Source: Bog-756 sp963699105 (GTDB taxonomy: Bacteria > Actinomycetota > Acidimicrobiia > Acidimicrobiales > RAAP-2). From it: a DNA stretch of 64,000 nt. Every line of letters begins with the position of its first letter. Position 1 is the first letter of the stretch. The translations under genes were made by a program, and so were the position numbers. The notes under the pieces were generated by a model. The model saw only the letters and a list, made by a program, of their open reading frames with translations, was not told where the DNA came from and searched no databases. The DNA is taken from NCBI GenBank assembly GCA_963699105.1, contig CAVOTI010000001.1:930001-994000 (forward strand), given 5' to 3'. Of the stretch, positions 26,313 through 35,821 are shown piece after piece.

Positions 26313-27267
26313 GCGGCCCCGCGATCGCCGGCCTGGCCCTGGTGGCGACCCTGGCCCTCACTCCCTTAGTGATGGTGTCGGCCAGACATCTGGGGATCGT
26401 GGACCGCCCGGGGGCCCTCAAACCCCAGGCGGCGCCGGTCCCCTACCTGGGGGGGATCGCCGTGTTCGCCGCCGTGGCGGTCGGGGCGGCCGCCGGCCGT
26501 CCGTCGGTGCTGCTCCCGCTGGGCATGGCCCTCGGTCTCGGGGTGGCCGACGACCGTGTCGACCTCCCGGCACCCGTCCGTCTCGTCGGGCAGTTGGCCA
26601 TCGGGGGGGCGGTGGTGGCCACCTGCCCGGTGCGCCTGGACGGGACCGTGGCCGCCGTCTTGATCGTGGCCGTCACCGTCCTCATGATCAACGGGGTCAA
26701 CCTCATCGACGGCCTCGACATGCTGGCCGGCGGGGTGGTGGCCGTGGCCGCCGTGGGTTTCGCCGTGGCCCTCCACGGGGCCGGCCGACAGCTGGGCATC
26801 GCCCTGGCCGCCGGTCTGGTCGGCTTCCTCTTCTACAACCGACCGCCGGCCAGGATCTACCTCGGTGACGGGGGGTCCTATCTCCTCGGGGCAGCCCTGG
26901 CCGTACTGGTGGCCGAGGCGTGGGCACCGGGAGTGGCGGCGCCGGTGGGGATCGCCGTCCTGGCCCTGGTGGCGGTGCCGGTGGCCGAGGTGGCCTGCGC
27001 CATGGTCCGGAGGTTCCGGGGCCGCCGGTCGTTGCTGGCCGGCGACCGGCACCACCCCTACGACCGGCTGGTGGCCCGAGGCTGGCCGGCCACCGCGGCC
27101 AGCCTGGCCTACATCGGTTGGGAGGCCATCCTCACCGTGGGAGCGCTGGTGGCCATCCACCTGGCGTCGGTGACCGCCGCCGTCATCGTCGACGTGGCGG
27201 CGGCCGTGCTGCTGGTGGCGTCGGCGGCGGGCACCGGCGCCCTGACCCCGGAAGAGGAGGCCACGAC

Positions 27268-27271
<4 letters not shown>
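26309..27271 (+). CDS. WecA/MraY-family phosphoglycosyl transferase (polyprenyl-phosphate sugar-1-P transferase)
   Basis: A 320-residue polytopic enzyme with about ten helices. It carries the family's acid clusters: G-V-A-D-D-R-V-D-L (residues 78-86), N-G-V-N-L-I-D-G-L-D (128-137), Y-L-G-D-G-G-S (183-189) and H-H-P-Y-D near 247-251. These enzymes transfer sugar-1-phosphate from a UDP-sugar to undecaprenyl phosphate, starting a lipid-linked glycan. Start at GTG 26309 inside a GTGA overlap; its stop overlaps the next ATG. It is the only clear initiating transferase in the window, so it probably primes the glycan built by the genes to its right. Confidence 0.9.
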
Positions 27272-28413
<1,142 letters not shown>

Positions 28414-28462
28414 CGCCCCCGCCCGACGAGAACAGTGCCCCCGACCAGGGCAAAGCGGGAGA

Positions 28463-28468
28463 TATACT
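28463..28468 (+). promoter_or_regulatory. Candidate -10 element before the sulfotransferase-WbsX pair
   Basis: TATACT on the plus strand, 50 bases after the aminotransferase stop and about 170 before the GTG at 28637. An AGAGGAG stretch at about 28484 follows it, but no recognised gene starts there. Confidence 0.45.
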
Positions 28469-28636
28469 GGGTCGGAGGTTTAGAGGAGTGCGGCCATCGT
28501 TGACGATGAGCGCTCATCGCGTCCGTGTCCTCCCGGCCCTGATCGCAAGGGGGATCCTATTTCCGAGGTTGCACATCCGACCCGAATCTCCGATCAGCGC
28601 GGTTCGGCGACGGAGGTCCCGGTCGGACCGTGGATC

Positions 28637-29704
28637 GTGGTGGCCGGCATGCACCGCAGCGGAACCTCGGTGTTGACCGGGGTGCTCGGCGGCCTCGGCC
28701 TCGCCCTCCCCCACGTCGACGACCGTTGGGAGCCGCTGCCCAGCAATCCCGAGCATTTCGAGAGCATGTCGATGGTCAACTTCGACGACCACCTCCTCGA
28801 GTACCTGGAGGGCAGTTGGGACGCCCCTCCCGACCTGTCGCCAGGGTGGGAGACTCGGCCGTCGTTGGAGGCCTTCGACGACGAGGCCCGCCGGGCCGCC
28901 GCCACCGCCTTCCCCGGTCGGGGGCCGGTGGTGTGGAAGGACCCGCGGGTGTGCCTGCTGCTGCCCTACTGGAGGCGGCTGCTCCCCCCGCCGCTGGCCG
29001 CGGTGTTGATGTGGCGGGCTCCCATGGAGGTGGCCCGCTCACTGGAGGATCGCAACGGGCTGAGCTCGGCCCTCGGCATCGCCCTGTGGGAGCACTACAA
29101 CCGGGCCGCCCTCGACCAGCTGGAGGGAATGCCGGTCTACGTGACGTCCTACGACGAACTCTTGACGGATCCGGTCGGGCTGTGCCGCGAACTGGCCGCC
29201 TGGTTGGACTCGCTGGAAGGACTGGCGTCGCAACGCGGCACGTGGGACCCGGCCGGCGGGGCCGAGGTCGTCACCGACGCCCTGCGCCACCACACGGCCC
29301 GGCCCGACGAGCGACTCCTGGGCGGTCAGGCCGAGCTGGTCGGCCGGCTCCGACAACTGCACGGCGCCCACCAGTCGTTGCCGGCTGCTGCCCTGTCACC
29401 GCCCTCGCCCTGGGGAGCATCCCTCATCGAGGAACACCGCAAGGCCTTCCTGCTGAGTCGGCGGGCCGACGCCCTGGAGGAGGCCCGCCGGGCCGCCGAG
29501 GCGGCCAACGAGAACCTGCGCACCGCCAATGGCCGGCTGGAGGCGACCAACGACCGGCTGGAGGCGGCGGTGGCCGAATCGACCCGACAGGCCGACCAGG
29601 CCGGGCGCGCCCTGCGATCCATCCGCCGCTCCACCAGCTGGCGGATCACCCGCCCGTTGCGCGCCATCTCGGCTCGCCTGTCACCGCCGGTGGACACCCG
29701 GTGA
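28637..29704 (+). CDS. Sulfotransferase-family protein with C-terminal coiled coil
   Basis: A 355-residue protein. The N-terminus V-V-A-G-M-H-R-S-G-T-S is the PAPS 5'-phosphosulfate loop in the form common to bacterial glycan sulfotransferases. V-W-K-D-P-R-V-C-L and W-R-A-P-M-E-V-A-R-S-L follow in the positions of the catalytic and 3'-phosphate-binding regions. Residues 255-340 form a coiled coil ending in T-S-W-R-I-T-R-P-L-R, a tail seen on many surface-glycan enzymes. GTG 28637 leaves almost no residues before the loop; the frame is open upstream to about 28480 without another usual start, so the true start is uncertain. The stop overlaps the next GTG. Confidence 0.78.
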   Translation: MVAGMHRSGTSVLTGVLGGLGLALPHVDDRWEPLPSNPEHFESMSMVNFDDHLLEYLEGSWDAPPDLSPGWETRPSLEAFDDEARRAAATAFPGRGPVVWKDPRVCLLLPYWRRLLPPPLAAVLMWRAPMEVARSLEDRNGLSSALGIALWEHYNRAALDQLEGMPVYVTSYDELLTDPVGLCRELAAWLDSLEGLASQRGTWDPAGGAEVVTDALRHHTARPDERLLGGQAELVGRLRQLHGAHQSLPAAALSPPSPWGASLIEEHRKAFLLSRRADALEEARRAAEAANENLRTANGRLEATNDRLEAAVAESTRQADQAGRALRSIRRSTSWRITRPLRAISARLSPPVDTR

Positions 29705-32196
29705 GTACCGGAACCTCCGATCCGGCTCCCGGGGCCAACCGGCCCAGGGTCCTGGCCTTCTACCTTCCCCAATTCCACCCGATACCCGAGAACGACGAGT
29801 GGTGGGAGCCCGGTTTCACCGAGTGGACCAACGTGGCCCGGGCCACGCCCCTCTTCCCCGGGCACTACCAACCTCATCTGCCGGGTGAGCTCGGCTACTA
29901 CGACCTGCGGCTGCCCGAGGTCCGCCAGCAGCAGGCCGATCTGGCCCGGCAGTTCGGCATCTCCGGGTTCGTCTACTACCACTACTGGTTCCACGGCCGG
30001 AGGCTGTTGGAGCGCCCCTTCGACGAAGTGCTCAGCTCCGGCCAACCCGACTTTCCCTTCGCCCTGTGCTGGGCCAACGAGGAGTGGACTCGCAACTGGG
30101 ACGCCCTCAGCGGGAACGTCCTCGTCGAACAGCGCTTCAGTGAGGCCGACGATCTAGCCCATATCCGCTGGCTGGTCGGTGCCTTCGCCGACCATCGCTA
30201 CATAAAGATCGATGGCCGGCCCCTGATGCTGGTGTACCGGTCCGACCTGCTTCCCGACCCGAAGCGCATGACCGATCTGTGGCGGTCCGAGTCCCGGGCC
30301 GCCGGCTTCCCCGACATCTACCTGGCCATGGTCGAGAGCCGTCACAAGAACGACGATCCCCGACCGCTGGGCTTCGACGCCAGCGTCGGGTTCAGGTCCG
30401 ACGCCTTCGAGCGCATCACCGCCCCGTCGGACGCCTTCCGCCAACACGTCGTCCTCGACTACCAGGCCACCGTGGACGCCGCCCTCCGCCGGGGGCCGAC
30501 GCCCTGGAAGCGGTTCCCGGGGGTGATGGTGGGCTGGGACAACACGGCCCGACGCCAGAACGGGGCGGTGATCTTCGAGGGGGGAACGCCCGAGGCCTAC
30601 GAGCGATGGCTCCGCCGGACGGTCGAGTCGGTGTCCGACGTCCGCCACGAGGAGAACCTGATCTTCGTGGCCGCCTGGAACGAGTGGGCCGAGGGAAACC
30701 ATCTCGAACCGGACCGGCACTACGGGCGGGGCTATCTGGAGGCCACCCGCCGGGCCCTCGGTGGTACCGGGCCGGTCGGCCAGGAGCCGGCGGAATCGGC
30801 GGCGACGGCGACGGGTCCCGAGGTCGGCGCCGGGCCCCCCGATCTCGACCCTGACAGTGCCGCCGGGCACGCCTTCCGACTGGTGCAGGACGTGGTCACC
30901 GACCGGCGCCGGGTGGTGGAGATCGGGGAGGCAACCCCCGGAATGGCGGCGGCCTGCGCCGCCGCCGGCATCGCCTATGAGCCGATCGCCACCGGGGCCG
31001 GGGACGTGGCCGTGGACTCCCTCCTGCACCGGCTGGACGACGGGGGCGAACCCGGGGCCCTGCTCCTCAACGGTTGCCTCGAACGGTGGAGCGAACCCCA
31101 CCGGGTGCTGCCCGCCCTGTCGAACTGGGCATGCCAACACGGCGGGCCGGCCCTGGTGGCGTCGGTGGCCAACATCGCCCACTTCGACACCGGGCTGCTC
31201 CTCCTCTGTGGTCGGTGGGACGGAGCCGAAGGGGAGGCCACCCGGGCCTACACCCGGCGCATGCTCGAGCAGCTGTTCGAACGGTGCGGGTGGACAATGG
31301 TGGCCGACGACGATCGCTCCTCGGTGCTGTCCCCGCACCATCCGGCGGCCCTGACCGAAGAGCTCCCCGAGGCGATGACCGGAGCCCTGCGGGTCCTGGC
31401 CCAGGCCTACAACCCCGACTGGGCCGTCGAGCACTTCGTGTGGGCGATGACGCCGGTCGGAGCCGACGACGTCCCGGCTTCGTTCGCCGACGCCGTCGGC
31501 GGCCCCACCGAGGTGACGGTGGCAGACCTTTCACCAGATGCTCCCCTGGCCGTGAACCAGTACTTCTCGTCCATCGGCCTGCTGTCGGGCCCGACCCACC
31601 TGCAGGTGGAGAACCGGCTCCGGCGAAGCCGCACCCAGACGGTGCGCAAGAGGATCCGGCGGGCGCTGGTCGAGTTCGTGCTGCCCGAGCGGTGGGCCGA
31701 GGAACTGCCGTTACTGGCGGACACCGTCGACGACCTGGCCGAGCTGTACCTGACCAGGAGCGACATGGTCACCAAATTCGGCAACGAGGAGAACTTCGAT
31801 GCCACCGGCTACGTGGAGTGGGCCATCAACGACCAGCCCATGGTGGCCGCCGCCGTCACCCGCCTCAGCGCCGAGCTCAGGGCGGAGGCCACCGAAGCCA
31901 TCCGGACGGCGCTGTCGGCGTCGACCGTCGACGGCGACAAGATCGAAGCGGCTGCCGATGTGCTGGCCGACCTGTACGTCGGCCGGTTCGACCTCCGCTA
32001 CACGGTGGGCAACGGCACCGCGGTGGACGCCGCCAAGCTGCTGGCCTGGGCGGCCGCCACCGATGAATCGACCGACGGGTCCGCCCACCGGTTGGCGCCC
32101 TATCGCCGGTTGATCGAATCGGCCGCCAGTCCGCCGACCGCGCCTGCGACCAAGAGGCGGCCGGGTCTCCCCGACCGGCACCGGTCCCGTCCCTGA
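29701..32196 (+). CDS. WbsX-like (GH99-like) glycosyltransferase fused to methyltransferase-like region
   Basis: An 831-residue protein. Residues 15-360 match WbsX/GH99-like domains: V-L-A-F-Y-L-P-Q-F-H-P-I-P-E-N-D, W-W-E-P-G-F-T-E-W-T-N-V, F-C/A-L-C-W-A-N-E-E-W-T and A-A-W-N-E-W-A-E-G-N-H. From about 380 on there is a Rossmann-like stretch (R-R-V-V-E-I-G-E-A-T-P-G) resembling SAM-dependent methyltransferases but with a weak glycine motif, then a 200-residue region of unknown type rich in short helices. GTG 29701 overlaps the sulfotransferase stop. WbsX domains occur in O-antigen clusters and are presumed to form or cut glycosidic bonds. Domain 1 is firm; the rest is tentative. Confidence 0.8.
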   Translation: MSTGTSDPAPGANRPRVLAFYLPQFHPIPENDEWWEPGFTEWTNVARATPLFPGHYQPHLPGELGYYDLRLPEVRQQQADLARQFGISGFVYYHYWFHGRRLLERPFDEVLSSGQPDFPFALCWANEEWTRNWDALSGNVLVEQRFSEADDLAHIRWLVGAFADHRYIKIDGRPLMLVYRSDLLPDPKRMTDLWRSESRAAGFPDIYLAMVESRHKNDDPRPLGFDASVGFRSDAFERITAPSDAFRQHVVLDYQATVDAALRRGPTPWKRFPGVMVGWDNTARRQNGAVIFEGGTPEAYERWLRRTVESVSDVRHEENLIFVAAWNEWAEGNHLEPDRHYGRGYLEATRRALGGTGPVGQEPAESAATATGPEVGAGPPDLDPDSAAGHAFRLVQDVVTDRRRVVEIGEATPGMAAACAAAGIAYEPIATGAGDVAVDSLLHRLDDGGEPGALLLNGCLERWSEPHRVLPALSNWACQHGGPALVASVANIAHFDTGLLLLCGRWDGAEGEATRAYTRRMLEQLFERCGWTMVADDDRSSVLSPHHPAALTEELPEAMTGALRVLAQAYNPDWAVEHFVWAMTPVGADDVPASFADAVGGPTEVTVADLSPDAPLAVNQYFSSIGLLSGPTHLQVENRLRRSRTQTVRKRIRRALVEFVLPERWAEELPLLADTVDDLAELYLTRSDMVTKFGNEENFDATGYVEWAINDQPMVAAAVTRLSAELRAEATEAIRTALSASTVDGDKIEAAADVLADLYVGRFDLRYTVGNGTAVDAAKLLAWAAATDESTDGSAHRLAPYRRLIESAASPPTAPATKRRPGLPDRHRSRP

Positions 32197-32220
32197 CCAG
32201 CCGCCGGCTCAGGGCTGTCG

Positions 32221-34497
32221 TCAGGAGCCGGGCCGACGCCGGCGACCGGCCACCAGGCGGTCGGCCAGCTTCCGGGCCCGGCCCAGGGCCGTCGGCCGCT
32301 CGACCTTCACCATGGCCAACAGCCCGATGTCGACCACCGAGTCACCCCAGTTGCGCACCCGATCGATCTCGAACAGTTCCAGGCCGTGACGGTCGGCCTC
32401 GGCCACCACATCGGCGATGGTGCCGTGGCGGGACGGCTCTTCGACCTCGATGCCCCGATTGCGGTTCCACAGGTCGTCGCCGCCCCGCACCAGATCGATG
32501 GTGAACACCACCAGCCCCCCGGGCCGGACCCGGGCGGCGATCTCTTCGATCAGGGCCCGTCGGTCGTCGGCCACCAGGTGCTCGATGACGCTGACCGAGT
32601 AGGCCGCGTCGAACTGGGGCCCACGGTGAACCTGGTCGAGGGGGCAGTTCCACGACCGGTGGGCCAGGCCGGCACCGGCATAGTCGAGGAAGTCCCATTC
32701 GTTCCAGTCCGGTTTCGGTGGCCAGACCCGCTGCACCGGTGACGGGTCGACGGTGTCGACCACATAGCCGGCCCGGCCCAGGTACGGGACCAGCGGGGTG
32801 ACCCCGGCCCCGATGTCGATGATGCGGCTCCCGGGGGCCAGGCCGTCTCGCAACAGGCCGGCCACCACCGGGTACTCCCACAGGCGGGGGGCGTGGTCGG
32901 GATAGAAGCCGATGGTCTGCCAGGCGTCCAGACGGATGGCCATCAGCCCCACCGGATCGGGATGACGGCCGATGAGGGGATCCAGGGTGGCCGGCGAATA
33001 GTCACGCGGATGCCGGGTGGCCGGCGGCCGGAGGGCCACGATGGTGGTGATGCCGTGCTCGTCCCGTACCGGATAGCACTCGGCGTCAGGGGCCACGGCC
33101 CGGAGGGTGGTCGACAGGGGCTCGTGGAAGTGGACCATCGGCGCCCTGGTCCCGAGGGGCCGTTCGTACCCGGAGACCACCAGCACCCGATGGGAGACCT
33201 CCCACAGCCGGGCCACCAGGGCCCGGTAGGTGTCGGGGTCGGCCTGGTGGATGAGCACGTCGAGGCACAGCGTGAGCTCGCCCTCCACCTGGTGGTCGAC
33301 CACCGTCCCCACCAGGTACCGACCGTCGGGACGGCCGGCCTTGGCCCGGCGGACCGCCTCGGGCGAGAGGTCGAGCCCGGTGTAGCCGGCCATGGCCAGG
33401 CCCTGGGTGGCCTGGCCGTCGCCACAGCCGACATCGAGAACCGACGCCGGCCGGACGGCGTCGAGCACCGCCGCCAACAGCTGGCGTTTGGAACGCAACG
33501 GCTCCCCCCGGCTCCCCACACCCGATCCGAGCTCGGGATCGGTCAGATAGCGCCACTGCCAGAAGGTCGCATTGGGGAAGGCACGCTGCCACAGCTCCCC
33601 CACCGCCGCGTTCACCCGCTCGATCTGCTGGTCGATGGCGGCGGTCCCCGTGGTCCGGATGCTCCCGTCGGCCACCAGCTCCTGGTGGTAGTGGATGACC
33701 GCCGGGGAGGCGGCATCGGCCGGGATCCGGGCGAGGTCGTGGGTCGGGGTGTTCCAGCGGGCCTCGAGGGGGTGGAACCCGAACCCCTCGGCCGCCAGGG
33801 CCAGGGCCATGGCCACCTGGTCCAGGTGCACGGTCCACTGCTCCAGCAGCGCGGTGCGGTCCAGGAGCCAGCGGGCCCACTGCTCCCAGGCGGCGGCCAC
33901 CGGGGCCAGCATCGGTCCGGAAACGAGGTAGAGCCCGCCGTTGCAGTTGCCGGACACCGTCTGGTCCCCGGGTCCCCAGGGAAGTGGCAGGGCCGGGGGA
34001 AGAGGGACACCGGCGGCGGCGAACACCCCGGACAGAACGGCCAGCGGGGGGACCGGTGCATCCACCAGCTTGGCGGCCAGCGAACCGCCGGGGATGGTCA
34101 GGGTGCGGGGATCCTCGACCACGGCCACGTCGGTGTCGCACAGGACAGCCGTGCCGTCGACTCCCTCGGCGGCCAGGGCCAGTGCTCCCGAGATCTTGTT
34201 GCAGTGGGGCGAGCGCGAATCGAAGGCCCCGACGGGGCGGACGGCCACCCCCTCGGCCCGCAGACGCCCGATGGCATCCGATCCGTTGCCGACCACGTGC
34301 ACGACGAGCTGGGCGGGGTCGATGCCGGCCACGCCGGTGAGCGAGGCAAACCAACGGAGGGCATCGAGGTGGAACCGGGGATGGTCGTCGACCACGCAGG
34401 AGAACACCCCACGGGGCCGGGGGTGGGGGTCCCCGCCGGCGTCGGCACCGTCGGGAGCAGCCGGCTCCCGCCCGGTCCGGGAGGCATCGGAGGGCAC
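32221..34497 (-). CDS. Three-domain enzyme: glycosyltransferase-like + two SAM methyltransferases
   Basis: A 758-residue protein. Residues 30-310 resemble a GT-A nucleotide-sugar domain with V-L-C-D-T-D-V-A-V-V (DxD) and G-N-C-N-G-G-L-Y-L. A first methyltransferase domain begins near 355 (V-L-D-V-G-C-G-D-G-Q, then G-L-D-L-S-P-E-A). A second begins near 560 (I-I-D-I-G-A-G-V-T-P, then V-S-V-I-E-H-L and V-R-P-G-G-L-V-V). One polypeptide may add a sugar and methylate it, possibly twice. Start is GTG 34497, 15 bases behind a 60-codon remnant ORF; no strong ribosome site is seen. Converges on the WbsX gene, leaving 24 bp between stops. Confidence 0.8.
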   Translation of the reverse strand: MPSDASRTGREPAAPDGADAGGDPHPRPRGVFSCVVDDHPRFHLDALRWFASLTGVAGIDPAQLVVHVVGNGSDAIGRLRAEGVAVRPVGAFDSRSPHCNKISGALALAAEGVDGTAVLCDTDVAVVEDPRTLTIPGGSLAAKLVDAPVPPLAVLSGVFAAAGVPLPPALPLPWGPGDQTVSGNCNGGLYLVSGPMLAPVAAAWEQWARWLLDRTALLEQWTVHLDQVAMALALAAEGFGFHPLEARWNTPTHDLARIPADAASPAVIHYHQELVADGSIRTTGTAAIDQQIERVNAAVGELWQRAFPNATFWQWRYLTDPELGSGVGSRGEPLRSKRQLLAAVLDAVRPASVLDVGCGDGQATQGLAMAGYTGLDLSPEAVRRAKAGRPDGRYLVGTVVDHQVEGELTLCLDVLIHQADPDTYRALVARLWEVSHRVLVVSGYERPLGTRAPMVHFHEPLSTTLRAVAPDAECYPVRDEHGITTIVALRPPATRHPRDYSPATLDPLIGRHPDPVGLMAIRLDAWQTIGFYPDHAPRLWEYPVVAGLLRDGLAPGSRIIDIGAGVTPLVPYLGRAGYVVDTVDPSPVQRVWPPKPDWNEWDFLDYAGAGLAHRSWNCPLDQVHRGPQFDAAYSVSVIEHLVADDRRALIEEIAARVRPGGLVVFTIDLVRGGDDLWNRNRGIEVEEPSRHGTIADVVAEADRHGLELFEIDRVRNWGDSVVDIGLLAMVKVERPTALGRARKLADRLVAGRRRRPGS

Positions 34498-34512
34498 GGA
34501 TCCGGAGTCGCT

Positions 34513-34695
34513 TCAGGCGCCCCGGAGCAGGCTCCGACCCAGGTCGGTCTGCCCGGTGGCCGGCGTGGTCACGCCGGTGACCGCCGTCGGCCAGCACGGC
34601 GCGGTCGACACCACCCCGGCCCACCCGTCATCGGATCGATGGCGGGTGCACGTCCCCGGCCCCCCCGGCCGGCCGATGGCATCGATGGAATGCAT
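34513..34695 (-). pseudogene. Remnant ORF whose tail copies the C-terminus of the membrane protein at 35822
   Basis: A 60-codon ORF. Its last 35 residues (V-V-S-T-A-P then A-V-T-G-V-T-T-P-A and S-L-L-R-G-A) parallel the end of the 700-residue protein at 35822-37924 (V-L-T-T-P-P, A-V-S-D-V-T-Q-P-A, S-L-L-R-G-S). No other part of that protein is present. The ATG sits seven bases behind TAGGCT, and the 20 bases ending at the ATG are identical to those in front of the giant glycosyltransferase at 48430. I read it as the leftover of a deleted paralog joined to a copied promoter. It may still be transcribed into the gene at 34497. Confidence 0.5.
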
Positions 34696-34702
34696 CGGCG
34701 GC

Positions 34703-34708
34703 AGCCTA
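34703..34708 (-). promoter_or_regulatory. Leaderless-type -10 element, identical to that at 48438
   Basis: TAGGCT followed by GCCGCCG and ATG. The whole string CTGGTAGGCTGCCGCCGATG recurs unchanged at 48447-48428, so this promoter has been duplicated together with the start codon. Confidence 0.55.
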
Positions 34709-34786
34709 CCAGTCGACCCTTTCGGCTCCCGTGGTCTCCCCGATCCCGGGCCACGACCGATGGCGCGGTGTGCGGCCACGGCACCC

Positions 34787-35755
34787 TCACCGCCGACGGC
34801 GCAGGACGGCGACGGCCTGCGGGCATCGGGCCAGATCGGCGATGAAGTCGAGGACGTCGAAGTTCCGGCCCCACTGCTGTTCGAAGTATCCCCGGGGGAC
34901 CACCGCCTGGCCGTAGAACTCGGCGGGCAGGTCCGGGCCCCCGCCGGTATCGGCATACAGGAACTCACCGGCGTCGTAGCGAGAGACCGAGTCGTGGTAG
35001 TCGACGAATGACTCGGCCAGCAGCTGATGCCATCGGCTCACGATCTGGTCGGGGTGGTCCCGCAGGTTCCGGCAGGTATCGAGGAACCACCGGGGTTGGG
35101 TGGTCACGAACACCATTCCATCCGGTCTGGTGATGCGGGCCAACTCCTCCTCCCAGGCGTCGTGGGCCTTGGGAGAGAGGTGGGAGAAGACCGAGTAGGC
35201 AAAGACGGCGTCGAACAGACCGGCGGGAAGATCGGACGGCGGCATCTGCTGGAGTTGGACCATCCGGCCCGGCACCCCGGTGCGGCGGCAGATGTCGAGG
35301 GCCAGAGTCTGCGAGTCGGCGCACCAGATGTTGCTCTCGGGGACATCGCGCAGGAACATGCGGATGATGCGACCCCACCCGCAACCGAAGTCCAGGACAT
35401 GGGAATCGCGGCCCAAGGCCGACCCGAACCGGTTTCGCTGCTCCTCCATGAGCACATAGAAGTTCCAGGCCTCGTCGATGGCCTGCCGATTGGACGACCC
35501 GATGAACCCGGCCTGCAGCTCGGGGGTGGGAAACCCCGGCATCGGCAGGGCGGCGTCACCGGTGAGCGAGTCCAACAGGACCCGTCGCCATGCCGCATCG
35601 CTGAGGGACTGGTAGCGACGGAACCGGCGAGCGTCCGGCTCTCGTTGGATGCGTCGTCTCCGCGCTCGACGCCACCGGTGCCGGGTCCATCGTCGCATCC
35701 GGCCGGCCACCGGCCGGGGCCGCCACTGCTGGGGGATTGGTCGGTGGCGGTTCAT
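34787..35755 (-). CDS. SAM-dependent methyltransferase
   Basis: A 322-residue class I methyltransferase. An Arg-rich N-terminus of about 45 residues precedes the Rossmann domain: H-V-L-D-F-G-C-G-W-G-R (motif I), F-D-A-V-F-A-Y-S-V-F-S-H-L (motif IV region), I-T-R-P-D-G-M-V-F-V. The C-terminus carries Y-D-A-G-E-F-L-Y-A, seen in glycan-cluster methyltransferases. It is transcribed leftward toward the remnant ORF and the three-domain enzyme. The likely substrate is a sugar or glycan acceptor, by context only. Confidence 0.85.
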   Translation of the reverse strand: MNRHRPIPQQWRPRPVAGRMRRWTRHRWRRARRRRIQREPDARRFRRYQSLSDAAWRRVLLDSLTGDAALPMPGFPTPELQAGFIGSSNRQAIDEAWNFYVLMEEQRNRFGSALGRDSHVLDFGCGWGRIIRMFLRDVPESNIWCADSQTLALDICRRTGVPGRMVQLQQMPPSDLPAGLFDAVFAYSVFSHLSPKAHDAWEEELARITRPDGMVFVTTQPRWFLDTCRNLRDHPDQIVSRWHQLLAESFVDYHDSVSRYDAGEFLYADTGGGPDLPAEFYGQAVVPRGYFEQQWGRNFDVLDFIADLARCPQAVAVLRRRR

Positions 35756-35821
35756 CTGTGAATTCCGATCTGGCCGCGGCCTGGTCGGCCGGGGTCCGGG
35801 GGCAGACGTCTCGAGGCCGGT

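Noticed and set aside
32893..34845. 650-codon plus-strand frame
   Set aside because: Antisense to the three-domain glycosyltransferase-methyltransferase gene, low-complexity composition, no motif.
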